The notes: generated by a model not told the origin, from the sequence alone. Shown: positions 1 through 7,053, counted from the first letter of the stretch. The stretch is 8,101 nt of DNA from Burkholderiaceae bacterium (GCA_023253905.1 JALREG010000059.1:1-8101), one strand, 5' to 3'. Program-made: numbers and translations.

Positions 1-86
1 AACGCACCCTGGTCGCAGCCGTCAGTGGTAGTCGTCTCCAAGACGTCTGCAGAGTCATGTCTTCGCGTCGGCCGAGCCGGCAGCAC
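1..86. other. Left-edge stretch with no supported gene
   Basis: These bases follow the stop codon of the last gene. I see no rho-independent terminator: the best inverted repeats are a 5-bp stem with a 3-base loop at 33-45 and a 4-bp stem at 71-81, neither followed by a T run on the minus strand. A minus-strand ATG at 56-58 opens a frame that stays open for 18 more codons to the window edge and could be the start of a further operon gene. It has no clear ribosome binding site and no recognisable protein sequence, so I do not call it. Confidence 0.5.
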
Positions 87-1070
87 TTACTGCTTTTCGA
101 TACCGGCGTCGGCGATCTTTTTCCCCCACACCTCCAATTGACGGGCCACCAGCTTGCGAAAGCTCGCAGCATCTGACGGAGTGGGCTCAGCCCCGGCGGT
201 GATGATTTTTTCGCGAACCTCGGGCTTGGATAGTACCTTCTGGAGCGCGCCTGAGAGGGCCTGCACCACGTCAGGCGGGAGCCCGGCCGGACCAAACACG
301 CCGGTCCAGGCTGCAAGATCGAAATCCTTGAGTCCGAGCGATTCCTCAATGGTCGGGAGATCCGGCGCGAGGCTCGAGCGCTGCGAGGTTGTCACGGCAA
401 GCGCGCGCAACTTACCGGATTGCAGATGCGGGCGCGCGGAGGCCAGATCAACCACCAGGAACTGCGCTTGCCCACCTATCACGTCAGTGAGCGCGCCCGG
501 ACTGCTCTTGTAGGACACCCCCGTGGCTTCTAGTTTGAGCAATCGGTTAAGTGCCTCAGCGGGAATCTGCACGGTGGGGGTGCCGTACGCGTAGTTGATT
601 CGTCCGCGCTGCGCGCGCGCGTAGTCCACGAACTCTGCGGGCGTGCGCACCGGCAAGGACGCATTGACCGCCAGGATGAACGGAAAGTAGGCCGTACCAC
701 CGACCGGCGTGAAATCTGCAATCGGATCATAGGGCAGCGATTTCATCAGATGCGGGTTGACCGAGTGCGACGAATTCGAGGTGAGAAACAGCGTATAGCC
801 ATCTGGCGCCGACTTTGCCACCAGGGTCGCTGCGATTTGCGCGGCCGCGCCGGGTCGGTTCTCTACAACGAATGACTGCCCCATCACCTGACGTAATTCT
901 TCAGCGAGCAAGCGGGCCAAAATATCGGTTCCACTGCCTGGGCCAAAGCCGATGACGATACGAACAGGCCGGCTTGGAAAGGCGTCCTGCGCCAAGGCTC
1001 GACCCACCTCTCCCAAAGAAGTAATCATTGCCAGCGCGGTAGCCCCAGAGATCATTGAGCGTCGTTTCAT
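87..1070 (-). CDS. Bug/TctC-family periplasmic solute-binding protein (second copy)
   Basis: This is a periplasmic receptor of the Bug (TctC, tripartite tricarboxylate transporter substrate-binding) family, which usually binds small carboxylates. At 327 aa it has the normal family length. It begins with a basic MKRRS stretch and a short hydrophobic segment, with a likely signal peptidase cut after ALA at residue 27. The mature protein starts with the family hallmark PSRPVRIVIGFGPGSGTD, followed by ENRPGA and PDGYT near residues 71-95 and late motifs LRALAVT and LPTIEE. The ATG is well supported: AGGGAG lies 7 bases upstream (1078-1083). The gene begins 30 bases after a CoA-transferase and is the last gene seen in the cluster. 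The second ligand loop (YAYGTPTVQ, about residues 160-168) lacks the usual serine/glycine-rich stretch and histidine seen in its paralogue at 4816-5790. No TctA or TctB membrane subunit is nearby. The ligand is unknown. Confidence 0.93.
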   Translation of the reverse strand: MKRRSMISGATALAMITSLGEVGRALAQDAFPSRPVRIVIGFGPGSGTDILARLLAEELRQVMGQSFVVENRPGAAAQIAATLVAKSAPDGYTLFLTSNSSHSVNPHLMKSLPYDPIADFTPVGGTAYFPFILAVNASLPVRTPAEFVDYARAQRGRINYAYGTPTVQIPAEALNRLLKLEATGVSYKSSPGALTDVIGGQAQFLVVDLASARPHLQSGKLRALAVTTSQRSSLAPDLPTIEESLGLKDFDLAAWTGVFGPAGLPPDVVQALSGALQKVLSKPEVREKIITAGAEPTPSDAASFRKLVARQLEVWGKKIADAGIEKQ

Positions 1071-1077
1071 GCGGTGT

Positions 1078-1083
1078 CTCCCT
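1078..1083 (-). promoter_or_regulatory. Ribosome binding site for the Bug protein at 87-1070
   Basis: AGGGAG on the minus strand sits 7 bases before the ATG at 1070. It is one of the best Shine-Dalgarno matches in the window and fixes this start. Confidence 0.7.
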
Positions 1084-1100
1084 GATTGAGTGGATTCGGA

Positions 1101-2303
1101 TCAGTGGGCGGGTGCAGCCATCACGACGCCATTGGTTACCCACTCCTGGCATCGTTGGTGATCGAACCCGAGTTCGGACAGAATTTCAAGGGTGTGCTCG
1201 CCCAATCGGGGAGCGGGTGAGCGCCAAGGCAAGGCTTCACCATCAAAAAGCCAGGGTAGGCGAACCAGTGGTACCTGCGCCGATTCAATAAACGTCTTTC
1301 GCTCGCTCGCGATAGAACTCTTCACCGCTTCTTCCAGGCCCTGCACACGAGAGACCGGCACACCCGCCGAGCTCAGTCTCGCCACCCAGACATCGACGCA
1401 TTCGCGCTCGAGGTAACTGTTGATACGACGCGCAAGGACCTCCCGGTTGGCCGACCGCAAGGCGACCGTCGCAAAATCTGGGTCAGCCAGCAATTCGCTT
1501 GCGCCCAGCGTGTTGGCCACCGCCTCCCATAGTCGCTGATTGGGTGCAGCAATCAGCAGATCAGCATCGCGAGCACGAAAGCATTGATAGGGCGCGGCAA
1601 TCGGATTACCCGAGCCGGCCTTGGGCGGGCGCTCGCCGCTCAGCCTGGCGGCACTGGCCTGATAAGGAACCACCGCGAACGCGGTATCGATCAGCGCGGT
1701 GTCAATCGTCGATACGGTCTGCCCCGCACGACGGGCCATGATGGCGGCCATCACCCCCATCGCAATCCACTGCCCGGTTCCCAGATCAACCAGCGATGGT
1801 GCGCACCGGGTGGGCGGACCATCATCGTGCCCCGTCATCATCATGATCCCCGAAAACGCCTGGATCAGAGGGTCATAGCCCGGCCTGGTCTGCCCCGTTG
1901 CGCCATGACCAAAGGCACTCAGATCGTAATGGAGGATGTCGGGCTTGAGGCTTAACGACGCCTTCGCTCCAATGCCGAGACGATCAGCCACGCCCGGCCG
2001 CATGCTCTGCAGGACCACATCGGCTCGGGCAATCAAGGCCTGTGCAATGGCGAGCCCATCGGGGTGCTTCAGATCCAGGGCGATCGCCCGTTTACCCGCA
2101 CCCAGGAAGCGATGTGTGAGGCTCATGCCCTCCACAAAAGGGGGCCACGACCGTGCATCATCGCCCTGAACAGGCTCCACCTTGATGACCTCTGCCCCCA
2201 GTTGCGCAAGAATCATCGCGCCATAGGGGCCCGCCATGTTGGATGAAAAATCAACGATTCGGACGCCGGATAGCGGAGTCAGGGTATGGGGTGTCGAATG
2301 CAT
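1101..2303 (-). CDS. Family III (CaiB/BaiF) CoA-transferase (second copy)
   Basis: This cytoplasmic enzyme moves CoA from an acyl-CoA donor to a carboxylate acceptor. At 400 aa it is a typical family III CoA-transferase. The N-terminus carries the family pattern LSGVRIVDFSSNMAGPY, then LGAEVIKVEP (about 35-44), KRAIALDLK (71-79) and ADVVLQSMRPG (94-104). The presumed catalytic aspartate is D173 in SLVDLGTGQ, equivalent to Asp169 of formyl-CoA transferase, which forms the acyl-anhydride intermediate. The C-terminal part (PRLGEHTLEILSELGF) is also standard. The gene starts 17 bases after the crotonase stop and lies 30 bases before a Bug gene. The leader TTTCCCATATCC has no Shine-Dalgarno match, so translation may depend on ribosomes finishing the crotonase gene. 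No alternative in-frame start with a better site is visible nearby. The acyl donor and acceptor cannot be predicted; the other transferase in this cluster is clearly diverged from it. Confidence 0.93.
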   Translation of the reverse strand: MHSTPHTLTPLSGVRIVDFSSNMAGPYGAMILAQLGAEVIKVEPVQGDDARSWPPFVEGMSLTHRFLGAGKRAIALDLKHPDGLAIAQALIARADVVLQSMRPGVADRLGIGAKASLSLKPDILHYDLSAFGHGATGQTRPGYDPLIQAFSGIMMMTGHDDGPPTRCAPSLVDLGTGQWIAMGVMAAIMARRAGQTVSTIDTALIDTAFAVVPYQASAARLSGERPPKAGSGNPIAAPYQCFRARDADLLIAAPNQRLWEAVANTLGASELLADPDFATVALRSANREVLARRINSYLERECVDVWVARLSSAGVPVSRVQGLEEAVKSSIASERKTFIESAQVPLVRLPWLFDGEALPWRSPAPRLGEHTLEILSELGFDHQRCQEWVTNGVVMAAPAH

Positions 2304-2320
2304 GGCTTGGATATGGGAAA

Positions 2321-3154
2321 TCAGGTGGTTCGACGACCGGTGTACACCGGCTCGCGCTTTTCCATGAAGGCGCGTGGCCCCTCGCGGGCATCATCAGTGG
2401 CCGCGTTCTCTTTGGTGCACTGAGTCTCAATCGCAAAGGCTTCATCGAGTGGCATGCCGCTGCTTCGAACCATCACCTCTTTGGTTTTTTCCAGGGCAAC
2501 CGGCGCACCACGTGCCATGCGCCGGGCGAGGTCCAGTGCGGTGGCAAGCACCTGAGGCTGCGGCACAACCCGATTCACCAGACCCATTTGCAGGGCCCGC
2601 GTCGCATCAACCGATTCACCCAGAAGAAGGAGTTCGGCGGCATGCGCCCAGGCTATCTGGCGGGGTAACCGCACCAGCGATCCACCGCTCGCGATCAGGC
2701 CTCTTCGTACTTCGGTCACAGCGAGCGATGCGTCGTCCGCCATGACACGCAGATCGGTTGCAAACGCGAATTCCGCACCGCCTGCATACGCAGATCCGTT
2801 GATCGCAGCAATCACAGGTTTGAAGAACTGCGAGGTTCTGAGAAGCGCCTCCCCCAGCTGCCTGCGGTTCTTGGCCAGCGCCTCCTCCCATTCATCACGG
2901 GGTTCACGCGAGCGCATCATGATAGGAATCAGCGATCCGAGATCGCCGCCTGCGCAAAATGCCTGATCTCCCGCCCCGGTCACCACCACCACTCGGACAC
3001 TCGTGTCCTGAGCGACTTCGCGCCAGAACCGGGCAAGCCGAACCACCATTTCCGGTGAGAGTGCGTTGCGCTTCTCCGGGCGATTGAGGGTCACGGTCAC
3101 GATCGCCGGACTGGTCTCATCACGCCCGATCAGGATCTGAGGGGCATCGCTCAT
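2321..3154 (-). CDS. Enoyl-CoA hydratase/isomerase (crotonase family)
   Basis: This 277-aa protein has the normal length for a single-domain crotonase, acting on CoA thioesters in the cytoplasm, probably by hydrating a 2-enoyl-CoA. TLNRPEKRNALS (22-33) is the CoA-binding N-terminal signature. AFCAGGDL (65-72) and INGSAYAGGAEFA (118-130) form the oxyanion-hole regions. Counting against rat mitochondrial enoyl-CoA hydratase, E128 matches Glu144 and E148 matches Glu164 with exactly the same 20-residue spacing, so both catalytic acids are present and true hydratase activity is plausible. The C-terminal helices (ALEKTKEVM, EGPRAFMEKREP) are also typical. The ATG overlaps the synthetase stop in an ATGA arrangement, with GGAGG 5 bases upstream (3160-3164). 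This implies translational coupling and a linked role with the synthetase. The substrate chain is not deducible. Confidence 0.93.
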   Translation of the reverse strand: MSDAPQILIGRDETSPAIVTVTLNRPEKRNALSPEMVVRLARFWREVAQDTSVRVVVVTGAGDQAFCAGGDLGSLIPIMMRSREPRDEWEEALAKNRRQLGEALLRTSQFFKPVIAAINGSAYAGGAEFAFATDLRVMADDASLAVTEVRRGLIASGGSLVRLPRQIAWAHAAELLLLGESVDATRALQMGLVNRVVPQPQVLATALDLARRMARGAPVALEKTKEVMVRSSGMPLDEAFAIETQCTKENAATDDAREGPRAFMEKREPVYTGRRTT

Positions 3155-4815
3155 CGTGGCCTCCGGCCAGAGTCATCAGCCATTGTTGCGGTCATTTCGA
3201 TCACCCGCTGTCGGGCCGCAGGGTAATCGGCCTTGCCGTTTGGTCCTCGGCCAATCGACGCTACAAAGCACACCGTACGGGGCACCTTGTAGCCTGCCAG
3301 TCGCGCTGCAACATGTGACCGGATCGCGTCGGTGGTGGGCTGCGTAGCCCCCTTGCGAAGCTCGATCAGTGCAGCAACCCGCTCTCCGAAACGCGGATCC
3401 GGAACCCCCACCACGAGGGTATCCACCACGCCTGGGAATTCGGCGATGCAGGCCTCCACTTCATCCGGATAGACCTTTTCACCGCCCGTATTGATGCTCA
3501 CCGACCCACGCCCGAGAAGCCTGATCGAGCCATCGGCCTCGAGCGTGGCATAGTCACCTGGAATCGCACAACGCTCACCGTCAATCACGGGAAATGTCGC
3601 GGCGCTGCGTTCAGGATCTTTGTAGTACCCAAGCGGCACATAGCCTCGAACCGCGATTCTGCCAACGACACCACTACCCGGAACGACGGCTCGAAGCTCA
3701 TCGTCGACGACAAAAGCTCGTTCACCCAGCCGGAAGCGTGCGCTGTCCGGAGCGCTGCGTCGCGATGCGATGGCGCGCCCCATGCCACTTGCCTCGCTGC
3801 TATTGAGAAAGTCAATCAGCAGTGCATCCGGTGCGTGGGCGAGAAACCGACTTTTTGACGACGCACTCCAGGCCATGCCGGAAGACGAGACTGCACGAAG
3901 CGATTTGACCGACCAGCGCGCGGGCTGCGAGTCGAGTGCATCGACAATCGGCCGGCAGAACGCATCACCGACGAAACAAAGGTCACTGACCCGACGATGA
4001 TGGATCGTGTCGAGCAGCGACTCGGCATCAAAGCCTCGCTCAGTGAGGGTGACCAAGGTGCCGCCACGATTCAGAACGGTTGCAGCAAACACCAGCGCCG
4101 TGCCATGCATCAGCGGCGCAGCTGGCAGCCCGATCGGTGTGGCAGTGTGGTCGGTCAACGCCCTCCTGACCCGCGCTGTGACGCCAGCCAGGTCAGCCTC
4201 AGGCGGATCACCCGCTGTATTAGACGCGAGATAGAGATCGTGCTGCGGCCACATCACACCACGTGGCTGACCGGTTGTGCCCCCGGTATAGACCAGGAGC
4301 AGGTCGTCACCGCTACGCCCCCACGGCAGAGCCGGGACCGAGGCCCGCGGCGCGCTCAAGGCCTGCCAGTCTAGCGCCCAGTCAGGACAGGACCCGCTGC
4401 CATCGCTCACCCACACCCATGCTCGCACTGCCGGAAGCCGGGCACGCAATCCGGCCACCCGATCGGCAAACGCTGCGTGAAAAACGACCGCCACCGCATC
4501 GGCGTTGCTCCATAGCCAGACGAGCTCGTCTTCCAGATACCGATAGTTGGTGTTAACCGGCACGTAGGCGGCTTTGAAGCAGCCAAACATGGCCTGCATG
4601 TATTCCGGACCGTTGTAGAGGTACAAGGCCACCTTGTCCTGGCGCTCGAGCCCGAGTTCGACCAGGCGCGAAGCGAAAGCCGCAGCCCGCGAGTCAAATT
4701 CATACCAGCTGAAGACCTGCTCTCCGTGCCGCTGCGCAAGCGCATCGGGAGCAGTGTGGGCGATAGTTTCCCAAACGTCGGCAAAGTTCCAGCGCGCGGG
4801 CATGGACGGGTGCAC
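3151..4815 (-). CDS. AMP-forming acyl-CoA synthetase (ANL superfamily)
   Basis: This enzyme would activate a carboxylic acid with ATP and CoA through an acyl-adenylate. At 554 aa it is full length. The ATP-binding loop is YTGGTTGQPRGV (176-187), with Arg185 in place of the usual lysine. The A5 region is FLNSSEASG with Glu341. The ribose-binding aspartate is D421 in GDYATLEADG, the hinge region is LGRGSVSINTGGEKVYP (434-450), and the catalytic lysine of the C-terminal lobe is K528 in PNGKADY. The INTGGEKVYP pattern, with no Asp at the hinge, and GVMWPQHDLY after the P-loop resemble the FadD3/FadD19/FadD17 group, whose known members act on steroid-derived or other bulky acids. That resemblance is recalled, not computed. 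The chosen start is a GTG that directly abuts the TAG of the preceding Bug gene, with AAGG 8 bases upstream; an ATG at 4803 (4 codons in) is an alternative. It overlaps the crotonase by 4 bases. Confidence 0.93.
   Translation of the reverse strand: MHPSMPARWNFADVWETIAHTAPDALAQRHGEQVFSWYEFDSRAAAFASRLVELGLERQDKVALYLYNGPEYMQAMFGCFKAAYVPVNTNYRYLEDELVWLWSNADAVAVVFHAAFADRVAGLRARLPAVRAWVWVSDGSGSCPDWALDWQALSAPRASVPALPWGRSGDDLLLVYTGGTTGQPRGVMWPQHDLYLASNTAGDPPEADLAGVTARVRRALTDHTATPIGLPAAPLMHGTALVFAATVLNRGGTLVTLTERGFDAESLLDTIHHRRVSDLCFVGDAFCRPIVDALDSQPARWSVKSLRAVSSSGMAWSASSKSRFLAHAPDALLIDFLNSSEASGMGRAIASRRSAPDSARFRLGERAFVVDDELRAVVPGSGVVGRIAVRGYVPLGYYKDPERSAATFPVIDGERCAIPGDYATLEADGSIRLLGRGSVSINTGGEKVYPDEVEACIAEFPGVVDTLVVGVPDPRFGERVAALIELRKGATQPTTDAIRSHVAARLAGYKVPRTVCFVASIGRGPNGKADYPAARQRVIEMTATMADDSGRRPR
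3160..3164 (-). promoter_or_regulatory. Ribosome binding site for the crotonase gene, inside the synthetase gene
   Basis: GGAGG on the minus strand lies 5 bases before the crotonase ATG. It is encoded within the last codons of the synthetase (Arg-Arg-Pro-Arg-stop), so the basic tail of that protein may partly reflect the need for this site. Confidence 0.75.
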
Positions 4816-5790
4816 CTATTCAACCTTGATACCAGCGGCCTTCACCGCTTCGCGCCATTGGTCGCGCTCACTACGCATGAATGCATCAAAGGCGGCTGCG
4901 CCAAGAAACCTCGGCTCGGCCCCAAGGCGCATGGCGCGCTCAACACTTGCGGGCTGCCGCATCACGGTCTCCCACGCCTGACTGAAGCGCTCTACGATTG
5001 AACGCGCAAGGCCACCTGGTCCGACCACGCCAAACCAGGTCGCGATTTCAAAACCGGGCAGACCCGACTCGCTGGTGGTTGGCACATCGGGCAGCTGCAC
5101 CGATCGCGCCGCCGCAGTGACTGCCAGCGGCTTGAGTGCACCGCCTCGAATCTGACCGACCACGGCACCGATATTTTCGAATGCGAAGCTGACTTCTCCC
5201 CTGAGCACCGCCTGTACTGCGGGGCCCGCGCCGTTATAGGGCACGTGCAGCATGTCGATCCCGCTTGCCACCGACAACCGCGCACCCGACAAATGCGTCG
5301 TGGTGCCCTGCCCGGACGATGAATACGCGAGCTTTCCAGGATTCCGTTTGCCATAGTCGAGTAACTGGGTGACTGTTTGTACTGGAAAGTCGCTGCGAAC
5401 ATAGAGGACGTTTGGCATCTGAACGAGCAGCGCCACCGCGCTCACATCGCGCTCGGGATCGAACGAGAGCTTGTAGAGCGCGGGCGCAATGCCGTGAGTG
5501 GCAAGCGAATTCATCATGAACGTGCTGCCGTCAGGGTCTGCGCGCGCCACCGCAGCGGCTGCGACCGTGCCGCCAGCACCAGGACGGTTGTCGACCACCA
5601 CCGATTGACCAAGCTCCGCTCCCAGCGGCTCCGCAAGCGCCCGAAGCAGGATGTCCGAAGTGCCCCCGGGGCCCGACGGCACAATGATGCGAATCGGCCG
5701 TCTTGGCCAGCCGTCCTGTCCGTAGCCCGGTCCGCCAGCAAGCGCCGGAGCGATTGCCAGAGCCTTGATCAGAGAGCGTCGCTTCATCAT
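4816..5790 (-). CDS. Bug/TctC-family periplasmic solute-binding protein (first copy)
   Basis: This is a Bug-family periplasmic receptor for a small carboxylate, 324 aa from the chosen ATG. The N-terminus MMKRRSLIKALAIAPALAGG is an export signal; the Arg-Arg-Ser-Leu-Ile-Lys pattern is Tat-like but could equally work with Sec. Cleavage probably falls near GYG-QD, residues 22-26. Family motifs are RPIRIIVPSGPGGTSD (about 31-46), DNRPGAGG, a canonical second loop SSSGQGTTTHLSG, HVPYNGAGPAVQAVLRGE, LKPLAVTAA and LPDVPTTSE. I place the start at 5790 (or 5787): AGGA at 5802-5805 sits 11 bases upstream and the resulting N-terminus matches the other Bug protein (MKRRS). A GTG at 5811 would add seven residues (331 aa) but has no Shine-Dalgarno site. 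Its TAG directly abuts the synthetase start. The neighbouring CoA-transferase suggests a receptor for the acid that this cluster breaks down. Confidence 0.92.
   Translation of the reverse strand: MMKRRSLIKALAIAPALAGGPGYGQDGWPRRPIRIIVPSGPGGTSDILLRALAEPLGAELGQSVVVDNRPGAGGTVAAAAVARADPDGSTFMMNSLATHGIAPALYKLSFDPERDVSAVALLVQMPNVLYVRSDFPVQTVTQLLDYGKRNPGKLAYSSSGQGTTTHLSGARLSVASGIDMLHVPYNGAGPAVQAVLRGEVSFAFENIGAVVGQIRGGALKPLAVTAAARSVQLPDVPTTSESGLPGFEIATWFGVVGPGGLARSIVERFSQAWETVMRQPASVERAMRLGAEPRFLGAAAFDAFMRSERDQWREAVKAAGIKVE
4824..4827 (-). promoter_or_regulatory. Probable ribosome binding site for the synthetase, inside the Bug gene
   Basis: AAGG on the minus strand falls in the last codons of the Bug gene, 8 bases before the GTG at 4815. 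It favours the GTG start. The ATG at 4803 could instead use the AGGTG that spans the TAG-GTG junction, about 9 bases upstream, so the choice is not certain. Confidence 0.5.
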
Positions 5791-5801
5791 GATGGTATCG
5801 G

Positions 5802-5805
5802 TCCT
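5802..5805 (-). promoter_or_regulatory. Probable ribosome binding site deciding the start of the first Bug gene
   Basis: AGGA on the minus strand lies 11 bases before the ATG at 5790 and 14 before that at 5787. It lies downstream of the alternative GTG at 5811, which has no purine-rich site before it, so it supports the ATG start. Confidence 0.45.
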
Positions 5806-5834
5806 GTTCACGGGGTTGGTTAAGGGTGCAATGC

Positions 5835-7037
5835 CTAAATCACCTGGTCGCTGCGCAGCGCAGCGATCGTCTCCAACGGATAACCCAGCTCTTCAAGAAT
5901 TTCTTCGTTGTGTTCTCCGAGCGCAGGCGGCGCCCGATCAATGCCACCGTTACCGTGGGCATAACTGAACGCGGGGCCTGCGAGCCGGATATCGCCGTAG
6001 CGTGTGCTGACTGTTTGCAGAAATCTGCGGTGCGCGAGCTGCTCGTGGTTGATCGCCTCACTCAAATGAGCGATTGCCGAGCACGGAACATCAGCGGCGG
6101 TCAGCGCTGCCTCCCAATCGGATGGCGATCGGCCATCATCAAAGCCGGCCTCGATTACCGCTCTGAGCTCGCTCGCATGCCGGATACGCGCGGGCCAGTC
6201 TGCAAACCGTGGATCGGAGAGAAGCGCTTCGCAACCGATGGAACGCATCAGCGCGCCAAACTGCTTCTCGGTCATAACCGCCAGCACCAGCCATCCCGCC
6301 CCGCAGCGAAAGCGGTCTGATGTGGGCTTGAGGCTCACCGATCTATTTCCGAACTGCGGGTGAATGAAGCCCGCCATCGTGTATTCGGCAATCTGACAAT
6401 TCAATACGCCCAGCATCGACTCGAACATCGACACGTCCACATACTGACCTTCTCCCGTATGCGTACGCTGAAACAACGCGCTTGACACCGCGAAAGCCGT
6501 TGTAATGCCGGTCACCATGTCAGCCACGGGGAAGCCCGCCCGCATCGGCCCGCCAGAGGGCTCGCCGTTCAGCATCATCAAGCCTGAGAGGGCCTGGATC
6601 TTGCCGTCGAACGCCGCCGTGCGCGCCTCAGGCCCGGTCGTTCCGAATCCCGACACCGCGCAGTAGATCAGCCGGGGGTTGATCGATGAGAGCTGACGCC
6701 ACCCAATGCCGAGCTTTTCCATGACACCGGGTCGAAAGTTTTCGCACACCACATCGGCGTTTTGAACCAGTTTGTGGACGATCTCGATCGCCTGCGGCTT
6801 ACGCAGATCGAGCGTGAGGCTGCGCTTATTGACGTTAACCGCCATCCATAGCGGTCCCATGCCGCGATCACTCCATTCGCGCGACACCGGCGTTGCGCGA
6901 TTGATCTCGCCCTCGCGCGGCTCAATCTTGATGACCTGCGCGCCCTGCATGGCGAGCTGCGCCGTGGCAACTGGCCCCGACAGCACATGGGTGAAGTCAA
7001 CGATCCTGATCCCTGAGAATGCTCTCGCCTCAGTCAT
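5835..7037 (-). CDS. Family III (CaiB/BaiF) CoA-transferase (first copy)
   Basis: This is a second cytoplasmic family III CoA-transferase, also 400 aa. Typical motifs are FSGIRIVDFTHVLSGP (about 7-22), QGAQVIKIEP (31-40), NKRSLTLDLRK (70-80), ADVVCENFRPGVMEKLG (94-110) and YCAVSGFGTTGP (125-136). The presumed catalytic aspartate is D173 in PVADMVTG, at the same residue number as in the paralogue at 1101-2303. The N-terminal halves of the two proteins align almost without gaps but differ at most positions, so they are old paralogues with probably different acyl partners. The C-terminus PALGEHNEEILEELGY is family standard. The ATG follows GGAAAGG (7047-7053) by 9 bases and lies 33 bases after the dehydratase stop. 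The closest described groups cannot be told apart by eye: formyl-CoA, succinyl-CoA:dicarboxylate or carnitine-type transferases are all possible. Confidence 0.93.
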   Translation of the reverse strand: MTEARAFSGIRIVDFTHVLSGPVATAQLAMQGAQVIKIEPREGEINRATPVSREWSDRGMGPLWMAVNVNKRSLTLDLRKPQAIEIVHKLVQNADVVCENFRPGVMEKLGIGWRQLSSINPRLIYCAVSGFGTTGPEARTAAFDGKIQALSGLMMLNGEPSGGPMRAGFPVADMVTGITTAFAVSSALFQRTHTGEGQYVDVSMFESMLGVLNCQIAEYTMAGFIHPQFGNRSVSLKPTSDRFRCGAGWLVLAVMTEKQFGALMRSIGCEALLSDPRFADWPARIRHASELRAVIEAGFDDGRSPSDWEAALTAADVPCSAIAHLSEAINHEQLAHRRFLQTVSTRYGDIRLAGPAFSYAHGNGGIDRAPPALGEHNEEILEELGYPLETIAALRSDQVI

Positions 7038-7046
7038 GCCGATACG

Positions 7047-7053
7047 CCTTTCC
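7047..7053 (-). promoter_or_regulatory. Ribosome binding site for the first CoA-transferase
   Basis: GGAAAGG on the minus strand lies 9 bases before the ATG at 7037, in the 33-base gap after the dehydratase gene. It shows this gene can be initiated on its own. Confidence 0.5.

Noticed and set aside
1..58. Minus-strand ATG at 58 as the start of the next operon gene
   Set aside because: Only 19 codons are visible, there is no good ribosome binding site, and the peptide is unrecognised. It is possible but not supportable here.
33..81. Small inverted repeats after the last Bug gene as a terminator
   Set aside because: The stems are only 4-5 bp, there is no following T run in the transcribed direction, and such short palindromes are expected by chance in this composition.
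2243..2668. Plus-strand open frame of 141 codons across the crotonase/transferase junction
   Set aside because: It spans the antisense of two real genes and shows no known protein features.
5791..5811. GTG at 5811 as the start of the first Bug protein
   Set aside because: It has no Shine-Dalgarno site, while an AGGA lies properly placed before the ATG at 5790, which gives the usual MKRRS signal peptide start.
5377..5823. Plus-strand open frame of 148 codons opposite the first Bug gene
   Set aside because: It lies almost entirely on the complement of a recognised gene, its composition is that of an antisense shadow, and it has no family motif.
5826..6320. Plus-strand open frame of 164 codons opposite the first CoA-transferase
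   Set aside because: It is antisense to a clearly conserved enzyme, rich in Arg/Ala/Pro/Ser with no recognisable domain, and typical of frames that stay open opposite G+C-rich genes.
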